In this document: in pieces, positions 53,103 through 61,900 of the stretch
Numbering within the stretch: position 1 is the first letter of the stretch
How the letters are laid out: each line of letters begins with the position of its first letter
Origin: Colwellia ponticola
GTDB lineage: Bacteria; Pseudomonadota; Gammaproteobacteria; Enterobacterales; Alteromonadaceae
NCBI RefSeq assembly: GCF_005885605.1
Contig: NZ_SZVP01000002.1
Location: 349,256 to 413,255 of the forward strand
Reading direction: 5' to 3'
DNA: 64,000 nucleotides
Notes under the pieces: generated by a model
What the model saw: only the letters and a program-made list of their open reading frames with translations
What the model was told of the DNA's origin: nothing
The model's database searches: none
Program-made: the position numbers and the translations under genes

Positions 53103-53906
53103 TTAAGGCTGATGCTGTAATGATTTATTAATATCACATTGTGTAGCGAATTTTGATAGAAAGATCATTGGTGAAATAAATCCATCCAGTTTTGCTTTAA
53201 CAAGTTGATAGTCAAGTTTTGGAGAAAACCATAAGACCATTTTATTGTATTCACCCACTTCTTTTATTTTAATTACGTTTAATTCCCCCCACTTTTTATG
53301 GTGAATAACCTCTCTAGCTGCCACTATAAAATGATACTTTTTAATCTGATCAGTTGCTTGACGATATAGTATGAAGTTCTTTTTATTTTGTATTAAATTA
53401 ACCCTTATCTGCGCCCCTAAAGTATCAATGTCATATAGTGGGTAATTATTCTGATAAATATTAATATCATCATCAAGGTTAACGGTAGATAAAATTCCCT
53501 CATCAGAAGTAACAGCTTTCATTTCTCTTGCCCTTATACCTGTGATTTTTTGAGTGAAATTAGGAGTAATAAAATAATTATGTTGTGGTAACCAAAGCAT
53601 CGAACTTGTTTGCATATAAGTTGAATCGAGCCAAAGAATACTAATACGTCCGGTAGAGCTTACTTCTGCACTAATTTTACTATCGATACCGTTCCACTTT
53701 ATTACTCGATGAAAATTGCCAACGTTAGCACCTGCTAAAAACACATCATACTCGAACTCTTTTTCACACTGGTGAAGAGAAATAAACTCCTCGCTACTTA
53801 TAGGTTGTTGCAATACATCTTTCTGTAATTGTTGAGCCAAAGAGATATTCAGTAGATTTACACCTAGTAAGAATAAAAGAAGAAGGTGTTTTATGAAAAT
53901 AGCCAT
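53103..53906 (-). CDS. DUF3108 family periplasmic protein
   Basis: The start is taken at the ATG encoding MAIFIKHLLLLFLLGVNLL (signal peptide ending LAQ); an in-frame ATG 42 bp upstream would hide the signal. The 267-aa protein has DUF3108 features: CEKEFEYDVFLAGANVGNFH near the N-terminus, a VSSTGRISILWLDSTYMQTS stretch and NKMVLWFSPKLDYQLVKAKL near the end. DUF3108 proteins are secreted beta-rich proteins of unknown function. It follows the sulfatase-fold gene on the same strand and may share its transcript. A second DUF3108 gene lies at 61.9 kb. Confidence 0.72.
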   Translation of the reverse strand: MAIFIKHLLLLFLLGVNLLNISLAQQLQKDVLQQPISSEEFISLHQCEKEFEYDVFLAGANVGNFHRVIKWNGIDSKISAEVSSTGRISILWLDSTYMQTSSMLWLPQHNYFITPNFTQKITGIRAREMKAVTSDEGILSTVNLDDDINIYQNNYPLYDIDTLGAQIRVNLIQNKKNFILYRQATDQIKKYHFIVAAREVIHHKKWGELNVIKIKEVGEYNKMVLWFSPKLDYQLVKAKLDGFISPMIFLSKFATQCDINKSLQHQP

Positions 53907-54063
53907 GTCGTATTTAAAACCATTTTTGAGTGGTGAATATACTATCAATGGAAGAATGTTTAGTAATCGCTAAATTTAAAAAGAATACATATTATATCTG
54001 ACGAATGGCGCTTTTAGCTATGAAGCTCAAGCAAATTGAATTTAGCGAGAGCTTCACAAAGGC

Positions 54064-56040
54064 TTAATCACCTTTACTAGAATACCACTCCTTTTCGTAA
54101 GCCAAGCTACCCCATAAAACATGCGCTAATGCTATTTCAGCTAACCTAGGATTGATTTGTTTAGATGTTAGTTTTTTTTCATTGAAATCATAAACAAAAT
54201 TAAGTGGCTCTTTTTGTGGCTGAAGGATAGTGACTTCATTACCTTCCATATAAGCAAAGTTATCGGCATATTGCATCATAGCTCGCCCAGGAGCATTACG
54301 ATTATTAAGATCATGGCCAAGCATAGGTGAATCATTCGTAACACCCATTAAAGATAATAGCGTAGGTGCCAAATCAATTTGGCTAACAACTCTTTCATCA
54401 GAAGTAGGTCCGTGGCCTGAATTAAGTATTACAGCAGGAATATGAAAGCTTTGAATGGGCACTAAACTCTTACCACCTGTTCTAGCATCATGATCGGCAA
54501 CCACAAGAAACACGGTATCTTTCCAGTATGGTTGTTTTTTTGCTTTACCGATAAATTCACCTAAAGCGTAGTCAGCATACTGTATAGCTTTATGACGCAT
54601 TAATTCTTTGCCATTATATTGCGTTAATTGCTCTGGCGTATATTCAATTGGCGTTATAATTCCCGCTGGAATTTCAAAAGGATCGTGATTACTTGACGTA
54701 AAAATCAACGTAAAAAACGGTTTGTCAGCGGCATGTAATTTAGTTATTTCACTATTTGCTTGATTAAATAAATCACCATCACTGGCTCCCCATGATGCAA
54801 CAAAATTAGGGTTTTTTATATCCGCAAAGTCAACAATGTCAGTAAAGCCGTTACCTAAGAAAAAGCTTTTCATATTATCGAAGTGGCTTTCACCACCATA
54901 AATGAATTGCGTGGTGTAGTTATTGTCTTTTAGAAGGCTTGCGATTGTGAAGAAACCTCGTTGAGATTTATCTAATTTCACGACAGCTCTAGCTGGAGTG
55001 GGAGTAAAACCTGTAATTACTGCCTCAATGCCTCTAACAGATCGTGTCCCAGTGGCATACAACTTTTTAAATGCCCAACCTTCGTTATTGAGTTTGTCAA
55101 TCTCAGGAGTGAGGGTGAGTCCCCCTAAAGATGAAACAAATTGAGCACCCAAACTCTCTTCTAATATGATTACTAGGTTTTTAGGCTTTCCTTGATAAGT
55201 AGGTGTACGTATTGCCATTGATGGCTTATCTTTATTCAGAAAAGCATCAGTTGCTAAACCTGTCTCTTGTCTAACAAGGTTAATAATTTTATCCGTATCC
55301 ATTTTTCCATAGAACTTAGATGCATTTTTTTCATTACCAAACTGCTTTAATGCATGGGCTACGCTATAAATAGAATTTAACGTTAAAGAATTTATTAATG
55401 GATCAGTAGAGAAGTACACGAATGCTGGATTAATGGGCCTATGTCCTATTGTCCCTCTCGCGCATAAGAAAAGTATAAAAAATAACACAATAAACGAGAT
55501 AGCTGATGAACTAGCAAATATAGGATTATTTGTTTTTTTATTGTTGCTATTAACAAGCACCTTAATAAATTTCCAAGAGAATATAGCAGCAGTTATTAGA
55601 AGAGAAAAAACGATAACTAGTGTTGCTAGGTGACCATTTATAAGCATTTTCATTACTTCATTAGGGTAAGGTAAATACTCAATAAACAATCGGTTTGGTC
55701 TAAAACCGTATTCAATAATAAAAGCAGGTGTTGCTAATTCAAAAAATAATACGCTCATAAAGATTAAGACAAATATAATGCGTAATATTTTCAGCCATAC
55801 ATTTTGAAATCTAGAAAGCATCAACCAAGGATGAAGTATTCCTGGCAAAATTAATACGTACCCTAAAGTGCTTAAATCAATTCGCATACCATTAAAGAGT
55901 AGAGTAACAACACTGCCAAAATCATTAAACCGATCAATTTGCCACAGACCTAAGCCAACCCTTGAAACAAAAAGAGTAAAAAGTAGTAATAATGAAAATA
56001 ATATGAAAGGACGTAATAAAGTAATTATGGAGGTAAACAT
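54064..56040 (-). CDS. LtaS-like sulfatase-fold membrane phosphoglycerol/phosphoethanolamine transferase
   Basis: The 658-aa protein has five N-terminal TM helices (to about residue 205) and a periplasmic alkaline-phosphatase-fold domain: NLVIILEESLGAQFVSSLGG (metal Glu), LYATGTRSVRGIEAVITGFT (catalytic Thr in TGTRS), FIYGGESHFDNMKSFFLGNG, and VFLVVADHDARTG with the Asp-His pair. This is the LtaS/MdoB-like layout. In gram-negatives such enzymes add phosphoglycerol or phosphoethanolamine to glycans or lipids. The promoter region carries a PmrA-like triple half-site and the neighbours include EptA and DgkA, pointing to envelope modification. The acceptor is unknown. Confidence 0.82.
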   Translation of the reverse strand: MFTSIITLLRPFILFSLLLLFTLFVSRVGLGLWQIDRFNDFGSVVTLLFNGMRIDLSTLGYVLILPGILHPWLMLSRFQNVWLKILRIIFVLIFMSVLFFELATPAFIIEYGFRPNRLFIEYLPYPNEVMKMLINGHLATLVIVFSLLITAAIFSWKFIKVLVNSNNKKTNNPIFASSSAISFIVLFFILFLCARGTIGHRPINPAFVYFSTDPLINSLTLNSIYSVAHALKQFGNEKNASKFYGKMDTDKIINLVRQETGLATDAFLNKDKPSMAIRTPTYQGKPKNLVIILEESLGAQFVSSLGGLTLTPEIDKLNNEGWAFKKLYATGTRSVRGIEAVITGFTPTPARAVVKLDKSQRGFFTIASLLKDNNYTTQFIYGGESHFDNMKSFFLGNGFTDIVDFADIKNPNFVASWGASDGDLFNQANSEITKLHAADKPFFTLIFTSSNHDPFEIPAGIITPIEYTPEQLTQYNGKELMRHKAIQYADYALGEFIGKAKKQPYWKDTVFLVVADHDARTGGKSLVPIQSFHIPAVILNSGHGPTSDERVVSQIDLAPTLLSLMGVTNDSPMLGHDLNNRNAPGRAMMQYADNFAYMEGNEVTILQPQKEPLNFVYDFNEKKLTSKQINPRLAEIALAHVLWGSLAYEKEWYSSKGD

Positions 56041-56089
56041 TGGTATTAATATCTTTAATGAAACACAATGCTTACCTTAAAAAACTAAA

Positions 56090-56117
56090 CTTAAGATCTC
56101 CTTAATTTAAACTGAAT
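56090..56117 (-). promoter_or_regulatory. PmrA-box-like triple direct repeat upstream of the LtaS-like gene
   Basis: On the + strand CTTAAG (56090), CTTAAT (56101) and CTGAAT (56112) start exactly 11 bp apart. The first two match the PmrA box (YTTAAK-N5-YTTAAK) closely. TAAAC precedes at 56086 and recurs 22 bp later. The site is 50-77 bp upstream of the start codon. Confidence 0.7.
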
Positions 56118-56182
56118 TAAAGCCAATAAGCTGATTTAAATTAATATAATAAACCAAGTACAACTGGCAACAAAAAAGCGTG

Positions 56183-56956
56183 TTAATCATGTATTTCATC
56201 TTTAGTGGCATCTATTCTACTTATAGAAAGGTAAGCTACTATGGCAATAATAATGGTAAAGAATGCGATATTAATTGTACCTGCACTTATCCCCATACCA
56301 CCACTATCAGGTGTTTGTATAAACAGGTCACCTAACGATGCTCCAATAGGCCGAGTTACAATGAATGCTACCCAAAATGCAGTAACACCATCTAATATTT
56401 TTGCATAAAACAATCCACCGGAAACAACAAAAATGCCACCAAATAACATTAACGAATTTAAATACCCAAATGATAAATGTTCAGATACGGTATCACCAAT
56501 CCCTGTGCCTAGCGCAAAAGTAATAAGTACAATTAACCAATAAAACACTTCTCGTTTATCATTGTTAATATTATGAATAGATAAAGTTCCTTCAGTTTTA
56601 TGCCATAGATAAAAACCTGTAGCCATCATAATCGCAAATATAATATCAAGTGTTATTAAACTAACTGAAAAGTCATCAACTAAAATATCTGTTATCAATG
56701 TGCCTTCGATACTCATCATTACTATCAAAAACCAATAAGAGGGTGCAAAATATTTTTTTTGTCTAAAATTCCAAAACATTGCAGTAATGGTAATTAACCC
56801 CATCAAAATAGTTGTTCCCATAAGACCTAAACTCATGTCTACAACTATGAAATCTGCGGCTGTCTCTCCAACCGTTGTTGATAGTATTTTTACTATCCAA
56901 AAAAGTAAAGTTAGGCCAGCAACTCTATTAAATTGATGTGTACTTTTTTCTTGCAT
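56183..56956 (-). CDS. COG4705-type membrane protein (first copy)
   Basis: AAGGGA precedes the ATG. The 257-aa protein has seven to eight TM helices and an internally repeated motif: LLFWIVKILSTTVGETAADF, LITDILVDD, LGTGIGDTVSEHLSFGYLNS and TRPIGASLGDLFIQTPDSGG. Each repeat ends in G-[ETA]-x-x-[GA]-D, as in the COG4705 'uncharacterised membrane-anchored protein' family, whose role is unknown. It lies 45 bp after dgkA in the same operon. A homologous gene occurs at 60.9 kb. Confidence 0.82.
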   Translation of the reverse strand: MQEKSTHQFNRVAGLTLLFWIVKILSTTVGETAADFIVVDMSLGLMGTTILMGLITITAMFWNFRQKKYFAPSYWFLIVMMSIEGTLITDILVDDFSVSLITLDIIFAIMMATGFYLWHKTEGTLSIHNINNDKREVFYWLIVLITFALGTGIGDTVSEHLSFGYLNSLMLFGGIFVVSGGLFYAKILDGVTAFWVAFIVTRPIGASLGDLFIQTPDSGGMGISAGTINIAFFTIIIAIVAYLSISRIDATKDEIHD

Positions 56957-57001
56957 ATCTATTATCCCTTTAATTCCAAGTAAAATAAGCTCACAGAGCC
57001 T

Positions 57002-57367
57002 TTAAATTAATATAATTAACCAAACACTACTGGCAACAATAAGGCTTATCATTACTGCTGCGGAGCCTAAATCTTTGGCGAGACCTGATAATGGGTGGAT
57101 CTCTAGACCAATTCTATCTACCACAGCTTCAATAGCGGTATTTATAATTTCAGTAAAAATAATGAATAGGACAGCAAGTATTAATACAATTTGTTCTTTA
57201 AAACTTATATCAAATAAAAATGAAACTGGAATTGCTAACACTAATAATAATGCTTCTTGCCTAAAAGCAGATTCATGCTTATATAACCATTGAAATGCTC
57301 GTAATGAGTTTAATGTTGCTAAATAAATTCTTTTTATGCCCTTGGGCTTATTTTGATTGTCAAACAC
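57002..57367 (-). CDS. dgkA: Diacylglycerol kinase
   Basis: The 121-aa three-TM protein carries the DgkA signature EIINTAIEAVVDRIG and the second helix AKDLGSAAVMISLIVA. DgkA phosphorylates diacylglycerol to phosphatidate at the inner membrane. Its GTG start overlaps the eptA TAG stop (TAGTG), so translation is coupled. EptA releases diacylglycerol when it transfers phosphoethanolamine from phosphatidylethanolamine, so this pair makes and recycles the by-product, as in known eptA-dgkA operons. Confidence 0.93.
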   Translation of the reverse strand: MFDNQNKPKGIKRIYLATLNSLRAFQWLYKHESAFRQEALLLVLAIPVSFLFDISFKEQIVLILAVLFIIFTEIINTAIEAVVDRIGLEIHPLSGLAKDLGSAAVMISLIVASSVWLIILI

Positions 57368-59067
57368 TAGTCTTCTCTCTTTATTTCTAATGGGGTTGGC
57401 ATATTAACTCTTGCAATAGCACTTTGTGACTTACATTGAATGAAAGGATCTTTTTCAATATCATATACTTTTGTCTTAACGGACATAATACTCAATAATG
57501 TGTCAAAAACGTTATCGTGAGTGATCGGGGATTTAGCCAAAGAGCTTAGACAACCAAGATCAAAGTCTGTTTGCATTGGATCTGTCCAATAAAGCATAGG
57601 GATGTGTGTTTGCTCTGTTGGTGCGAATGCGTAGGGTAGTCCATGCAAATACACTCCACTTTCACCTAAAGATTCCCCATGATCTGAAATATAAAGTAAA
57701 GAAGTTTCAATGTTTTCTTTATCTGCTAATTGACTTAATTGGTTTATAATTTTAGAGAGAACAAGATCCGTATAGGCAATGGTATTATCATACGTATTTA
57801 CGAGCTGTTCTTCAGAACAGTTTTGTATGTCACTTCGCTGGCAGTCGGGTGTAAATACGCGTTTATCTTTAGGATATCGCTTGAAATAGGTAGGCCCATG
57901 AGATCCGATCATATGTAGTACGATCAATGTGTTTTCTTGCGTCAAGTTACCTAGTTTTTCTCTCAAAGGCTTCAATAGCGCCTCGTCATAGCAATACTCT
58001 CCATCACATAAAGGGTTTGATTTGTTGGTATCAATTTGTTGTGTTTTAACGCGAGTGCAAACACCTTTACAGCTTCCGTTATTATTACTTATCCATAAAA
58101 CATCAGCTCCGGCTAAGTGGATAATATCAACTGCATTTTGCTGCGCTGTAGCGACACGTTTATCATAGTTGTTTTTATCCAATCTTGAGAACATACAGGG
58201 CACTGAAACAGCGGTTGCCGTTCCACATGAACTCATATTTGAGAAAGAAACTACGCCTTGCTTATCGGTATATTGGTTTGTCGGTTTTTTATAGCCATTG
58301 AGTGAAAAACTTTGAGCGCGAGCTGTTTCGCCTAACACCATAACAGTGACATGTTTTCTATTATTATCGCGCACAATTGATGGTGCGGTGTCTAACACTT
58401 TAAAATCTAATGGTGGATAAAAATAGTGGTTTCGTACAAATTTGAATGATGCGTCCACCATTTTATAAGGGATAATATAACCAATAAGCTCTTTATTATT
58501 TCTCCCTACAGCAGCGTAATTAGAATAAAAAAAGAAGCCAATTAAAAGTACGGTTACAAGGCTTAATCCAATGAGTTTTACACGAGTTAATAGTTCTTTA
58601 AAAAAGGGTTTATAGGTTAATTGAACCGTATAGATGATAAGTGATGGAATGACGCCAAATAGCGTAAAAAATAAAACAGCGTATAGGTTTACGTAAGAAA
58701 ACGCTTCAGCGGTATCAGTTTCTATCGTGTTTTGTACCATTCCGTAGTCAAATACTATCCCATACGTCATTGTGCCGTAAAATATTAAAGATGAACAAAG
58801 AACCGTTGTGATTAGAATAGGCTTAGTAACCCATCTAAATGAAAGTATTCCTTGTATTATAATGATGAGTGATAACAAAAGTATTGGCAGTGATAGTAAA
58901 AACAGTACACTGTAATTATCTAATGTTGTGATTGCACTGGCCATTTTCATTAAAAAAGGGATGTTCAATACAAGGGTAAGGTAGCCACAGGTTAACAATA
59001 ACAATTGATTTGTTGTTAAGGATATCTGTTTAACGTATGTGATGATTTTTTTCACTGGTTTTTTCAT
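57367..59067 (-). CDS. eptA: Lipid A phosphoethanolamine transferase (EptA/PmrC/MCR family)
   Basis: The 566-aa enzyme has five N-terminal TM helices and a periplasmic sulfatase-fold domain. Active-site residues include E247 in VLGETARAQ and the phospho-acceptor T285 in SCGTATAVSVPCMF, the same positions as in MCR-1-type enzymes. ISDHGESLGE contributes the Asp-His metal ligands. Six or more cysteines (C281, C291 and a GSCKGVCT pair among them) suit the conserved disulfides. It adds phosphoethanolamine to lipid A, lowering the negative charge and sensitivity to cationic peptides. It sits between an Omp85-like gene (9 bp upstream) and dgkA. Confidence 0.93.
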   Translation of the reverse strand: MKKPVKKIITYVKQISLTTNQLLLLTCGYLTLVLNIPFLMKMASAITTLDNYSVLFLLSLPILLLSLIIIIQGILSFRWVTKPILITTVLCSSLIFYGTMTYGIVFDYGMVQNTIETDTAEAFSYVNLYAVLFFTLFGVIPSLIIYTVQLTYKPFFKELLTRVKLIGLSLVTVLLIGFFFYSNYAAVGRNNKELIGYIIPYKMVDASFKFVRNHYFYPPLDFKVLDTAPSIVRDNNRKHVTVMVLGETARAQSFSLNGYKKPTNQYTDKQGVVSFSNMSSCGTATAVSVPCMFSRLDKNNYDKRVATAQQNAVDIIHLAGADVLWISNNNGSCKGVCTRVKTQQIDTNKSNPLCDGEYCYDEALLKPLREKLGNLTQENTLIVLHMIGSHGPTYFKRYPKDKRVFTPDCQRSDIQNCSEEQLVNTYDNTIAYTDLVLSKIINQLSQLADKENIETSLLYISDHGESLGESGVYLHGLPYAFAPTEQTHIPMLYWTDPMQTDFDLGCLSSLAKSPITHDNVFDTLLSIMSVKTKVYDIEKDPFIQCKSQSAIARVNMPTPLEIKRED

Positions 59068-59076
59068 TAGGTAACC

Positions 59077-60669
59077 TTAAAATGAATGTTTGGTGGTTAG
59101 GCGAAATTCAATGCTATTCACATTGGGATCGGCCGTAATAGGTTTGATAATATCGAGATGAATGACACGTGCTTCGCTAGAGTGTGTTGAATAAAATCGC
59201 GCACCAATCCCGATTGATGTCATCCATGGAGACTGGTTTTGTGATAATTCTGATTGGCCAAATACTTTGCCCGTATCGATAAAGGCAGCTCCGCCTAATT
59301 CAAGTAATTTATATAGGTTGATGTGTGGGTAATAGCGTGCTTCGACAGTGAATTGAGTGCTGTTTTTACCGTGTTGGTACTGTAATGGAAATCCTCGATT
59401 ACCTGTTTCTCCACCGAGAACGATGGGAGTATCAATAAACTGGTTTTTGCTCAATACATTGTTATTATTAAAGTAAGCCCCCCAATTCTCATTAAACTTA
59501 TGAAAGTATGAAGTATTAAATGAGAATAATAATCTGTTTAGTTCATCAGAGTCTCGGTATAGCTCTCCTTCAAATTTAGCCTCGAAGAATAAGAAGGAAT
59601 TTTTAAGTATATCTACGCCTTTTGATAAATTTGACTGCCAAATTAATGCTGGAGCACCTTCGTGACTACTAAAATCTGAGCCTATATTTGCCGTAGCATG
59701 CCAACCTAAATTAAAATCTTCGATGTGATTAATTAAGTTGAGGTTTATGAGCTTTCTATAATCTTTTTGTAGATAGTCAACTGAAAAAAATGGGTAATTG
59801 AACTTTCTATTGGTGGGAATAGTGCTAACTATGGTTGAGTCGGGAACAGTTAAAAAGGTATGTTCTTCATTGGTATATCCCACGCCAAAACGTAAGGTGT
59901 TTTTTGATGAGTTACTATGAAGCCAATGCCAACTAACGGTTGAAAAATTTTGCTGATGAGCATATTGGTTTGACTCAATACCATTTTCATATTGCGTGTC
60001 TATTTGATTAAAATTGTCAAAACCAATATTAAATGCATTTTTGGTATCAAAACTGACAAACTTTTTTTGTATTAATATCGCTTCAGACGTACCGTCATCG
60101 TTATTACTGAACCGTATATTTGCATTGATATTATTTTTTAAAAACAAAGGAAACTGGGTGAGAACTGCATAACCTGTACGTTGATCATTACTGTAATATT
60201 CAATTTCAGTGTCTATACCTAGTCCGAGTAAATTCCTATCTTTTATACCGACTGAAAACGTATTGCTACCACCTTTTCTTCCAACACTGGCTGTGGGTAG
60301 TAGTGACCAATTATCCCAAGTTGTAACTTCAATTTTATTGTTTTCGTTATATTTTACAGCAGCATTTCTAATATATTTTTTACTACGTAGATGTCGCTCT
60401 AGTTCTTGTAAATTTTCTTCAGTTACTTTGCATTTATCTAAAAAAAAAGCAGATTCATTTAATAGCGTTATATTCTTTGTTTTTATATGAAAAAAGTTTG
60501 CCCATTCGTGAAGGAATATTGTTTCTTTGTCAGATAGATCAAAAATGTCATTGGTGACGAAAGTTACATTGTGAGTTTGATCACAAATCTCTTCTCCAGT
60601 AACGTCTTTTGGTACTATGATAAGAATAATAAAAAAAATTGCTGAGAAAGGTTTAATAAAAAATTGCAT
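59077..60669 (-). CDS. Omp85/TamA-like outer-membrane protein
   Basis: The start is taken at ATG 60669 with AGGTG 6 nt upstream; a GTG 9 bp earlier is in frame. The 530-aa precursor has a signal peptide (FSAIFFIILIIVPKDVTG), a POTRA-like region of about 90 residues (ENLQELERHLRSKKYIRNAA) and a C-terminal barrel of the surface-antigen type. The barrel has the RGFPLQYQHG element (G-x-RGF of Omp85 loop 6) and ends TTKHSF. It may export or insert an envelope component. Its position at the head of the eptA-dgkA operon, behind a PmrA-like site, suggests a part in lipid or envelope remodelling; the cargo is unknown. Confidence 0.8.
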   Translation of the reverse strand: MQFFIKPFSAIFFIILIIVPKDVTGEEICDQTHNVTFVTNDIFDLSDKETIFLHEWANFFHIKTKNITLLNESAFFLDKCKVTEENLQELERHLRSKKYIRNAAVKYNENNKIEVTTWDNWSLLPTASVGRKGGSNTFSVGIKDRNLLGLGIDTEIEYYSNDQRTGYAVLTQFPLFLKNNINANIRFSNNDDGTSEAILIQKKFVSFDTKNAFNIGFDNFNQIDTQYENGIESNQYAHQQNFSTVSWHWLHSNSSKNTLRFGVGYTNEEHTFLTVPDSTIVSTIPTNRKFNYPFFSVDYLQKDYRKLINLNLINHIEDFNLGWHATANIGSDFSSHEGAPALIWQSNLSKGVDILKNSFLFFEAKFEGELYRDSDELNRLLFSFNTSYFHKFNENWGAYFNNNNVLSKNQFIDTPIVLGGETGNRGFPLQYQHGKNSTQFTVEARYYPHINLYKLLELGGAAFIDTGKVFGQSELSQNQSPWMTSIGIGARFYSTHSSEARVIHLDIIKPITADPNVNSIEFRLTTKHSF

Positions 60670-60712
60670 AAAAAACACCTATTGATAAGTGTTCCTATAA
60701 TAAAAAATTAAA

Positions 60713-60740
60713 CTTAAGATTGGCTTAGAGTAAACTGATA
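60713..60740 (-). promoter_or_regulatory. PmrA-box-like triple direct repeat upstream of the Omp85-eptA-dgkA operon
   Basis: CTTAAG (60713), CTTAGA (60724) and CTGATA (60735) begin exactly 11 bp apart, and TAAAC occurs at 60709, 60731 and 60753 (22-bp steps). The first ten bases plus spacer (CTTAAGATTGGCTTAG) are identical to the site at 61769. Confidence 0.72.
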
Positions 60741-60892
60741 ATTACCCTAGATTAAACTGAAGATTTATTGTTTTTCTGCTTCTAGGTTAAGCTGGTGATT
60801 CACTTATAATTAACGAAATAATTAATTACTTCGTTAATTATATTTGTTGCTTAATAATAAAAAATGAAAGGATAATTTAGAATAGTGCTAAG

Positions 60893-61651
60893 TTAATGTA
60901 CTTTTTTTGATGCTTTTTGTTTGAAAGTAAATATAAAAAATAGCACTAAAAGTATAAGGGTTGCTGTTGCCATGTAACGGTCTAGCCCTAAACCACCTTC
61001 ACTCATTGGTTTGTCAAGAAAATCACCTACTACAGCTCCTAATGGTCGTGTGAAAATAAATGCCATCCAAAACAAATAAACACGCGATATTTTTGTTTTA
61101 AAATAAGCGAAGGCAATAGCACATAAAATGCAGCTAAAAATTAATGCACTTGCCAAATATCCTAATCCTTGAGTTCCCGCAACCCAGTCACCTAAAGCTG
61201 TTCCTAGTGTTTGTGAAAACATGATAGTAACCCAGTAAAATACTTCAGTTTTTGGCGAACTAACCGTATCGACAGCGATAGACCCCATGGTTCGGTGCCA
61301 GGTAAACAAAGACGCTAATAAAAGTGTTAATAGTATTGTTGTACCACCTGCATATCCAAGACCCAATGATCGGTCTACAAAGTCAGCAATAGTTGTGCCT
61401 AATGTGGTGGTTGCAATAATGGTTATCCAATAAATTATTGGATGGAATTGTTTTGTATAAATTTGAGCAATGACAGCAACAGAAAAAAAGATAGCAAGTA
61501 TACCTGTGCTGTATAAATAGCCTAGGTTCATTGACATGGATAAAGCGTCTCCAGCGGTTTCCCCTAAGGTAGTCGCTAATATTTTTATTATCCAAAAAAT
61601 CAAGGTTACTTCAGGTACTTTGCTTAATACTTCCTTATTTAGAATATTCAA
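60893..61651 (-). CDS. COG4705-type membrane protein (second copy)
   Basis: A TTG start (61651) is preceded by GGAGA about 10 nt upstream. The 252-aa protein is a diverged paralogue of the 56.2-kb gene, with the same four-fold motif: IKILATTLGETAGDALSMSM, ATTTLGTTIADFVDRSLGLG, QTLGTALGDWVAGTQGLGYL and TRPLGAVVGDFLDKPMSEGG. Each quarter ends in G-x-x-x-[GA]-D followed by a hydrophobic run. The function is unknown. It has its own PmrA-like site. Confidence 0.83.
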   Translation of the reverse strand: MNILNKEVLSKVPEVTLIFWIIKILATTLGETAGDALSMSMNLGYLYSTGILAIFFSVAVIAQIYTKQFHPIIYWITIIATTTLGTTIADFVDRSLGLGYAGGTTILLTLLLASLFTWHRTMGSIAVDTVSSPKTEVFYWVTIMFSQTLGTALGDWVAGTQGLGYLASALIFSCILCAIAFAYFKTKISRVYLFWMAFIFTRPLGAVVGDFLDKPMSEGGLGLDRYMATATLILLVLFFIFTFKQKASKKVH

Positions 61652-61768
61652 AAAACCATCTCCATAAATTATAAATCAAAACTAAAATCATAGAACGACA
61701 GTAAGAATGATAAATTATATGCATCCCATGAAAGTCTATGACCAACTTTGATATTATAAAAATGGGAT

Positions 61769-61796
61769 CTTAAGATTGGCTTAGCTTAAACTTAAA
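61769..61796. promoter_or_regulatory. PmrA-box-like triple direct repeat in the divergent promoter region
   Basis: CTTAAG (61769), CTTAGC (61780) and CTTAAA (61791) begin exactly 11 bp apart. The site lies between the COG4705 gene (left) and the second DUF3108 gene (right), so it could control either or both. Confidence 0.72.
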
Positions 61797-61900
61797 TGTT
61801 ACTTTTTATAAAAAATTAATTCACGTTAGGGGAGGTTTGAGTTAAAAAGAGATGTTTTTAAAGCGAATAATTTTCTGAATAATAAAAAGGTCTTGTTAGC

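Noticed and set aside
57367..59067. Recently acquired mcr-type mobile colistin-resistance gene
   Set aside because: The gene is embedded in an operon with dgkA and an Omp85-like gene behind a shared regulatory motif, with no IS elements at its borders, so it looks like a resident eptA.
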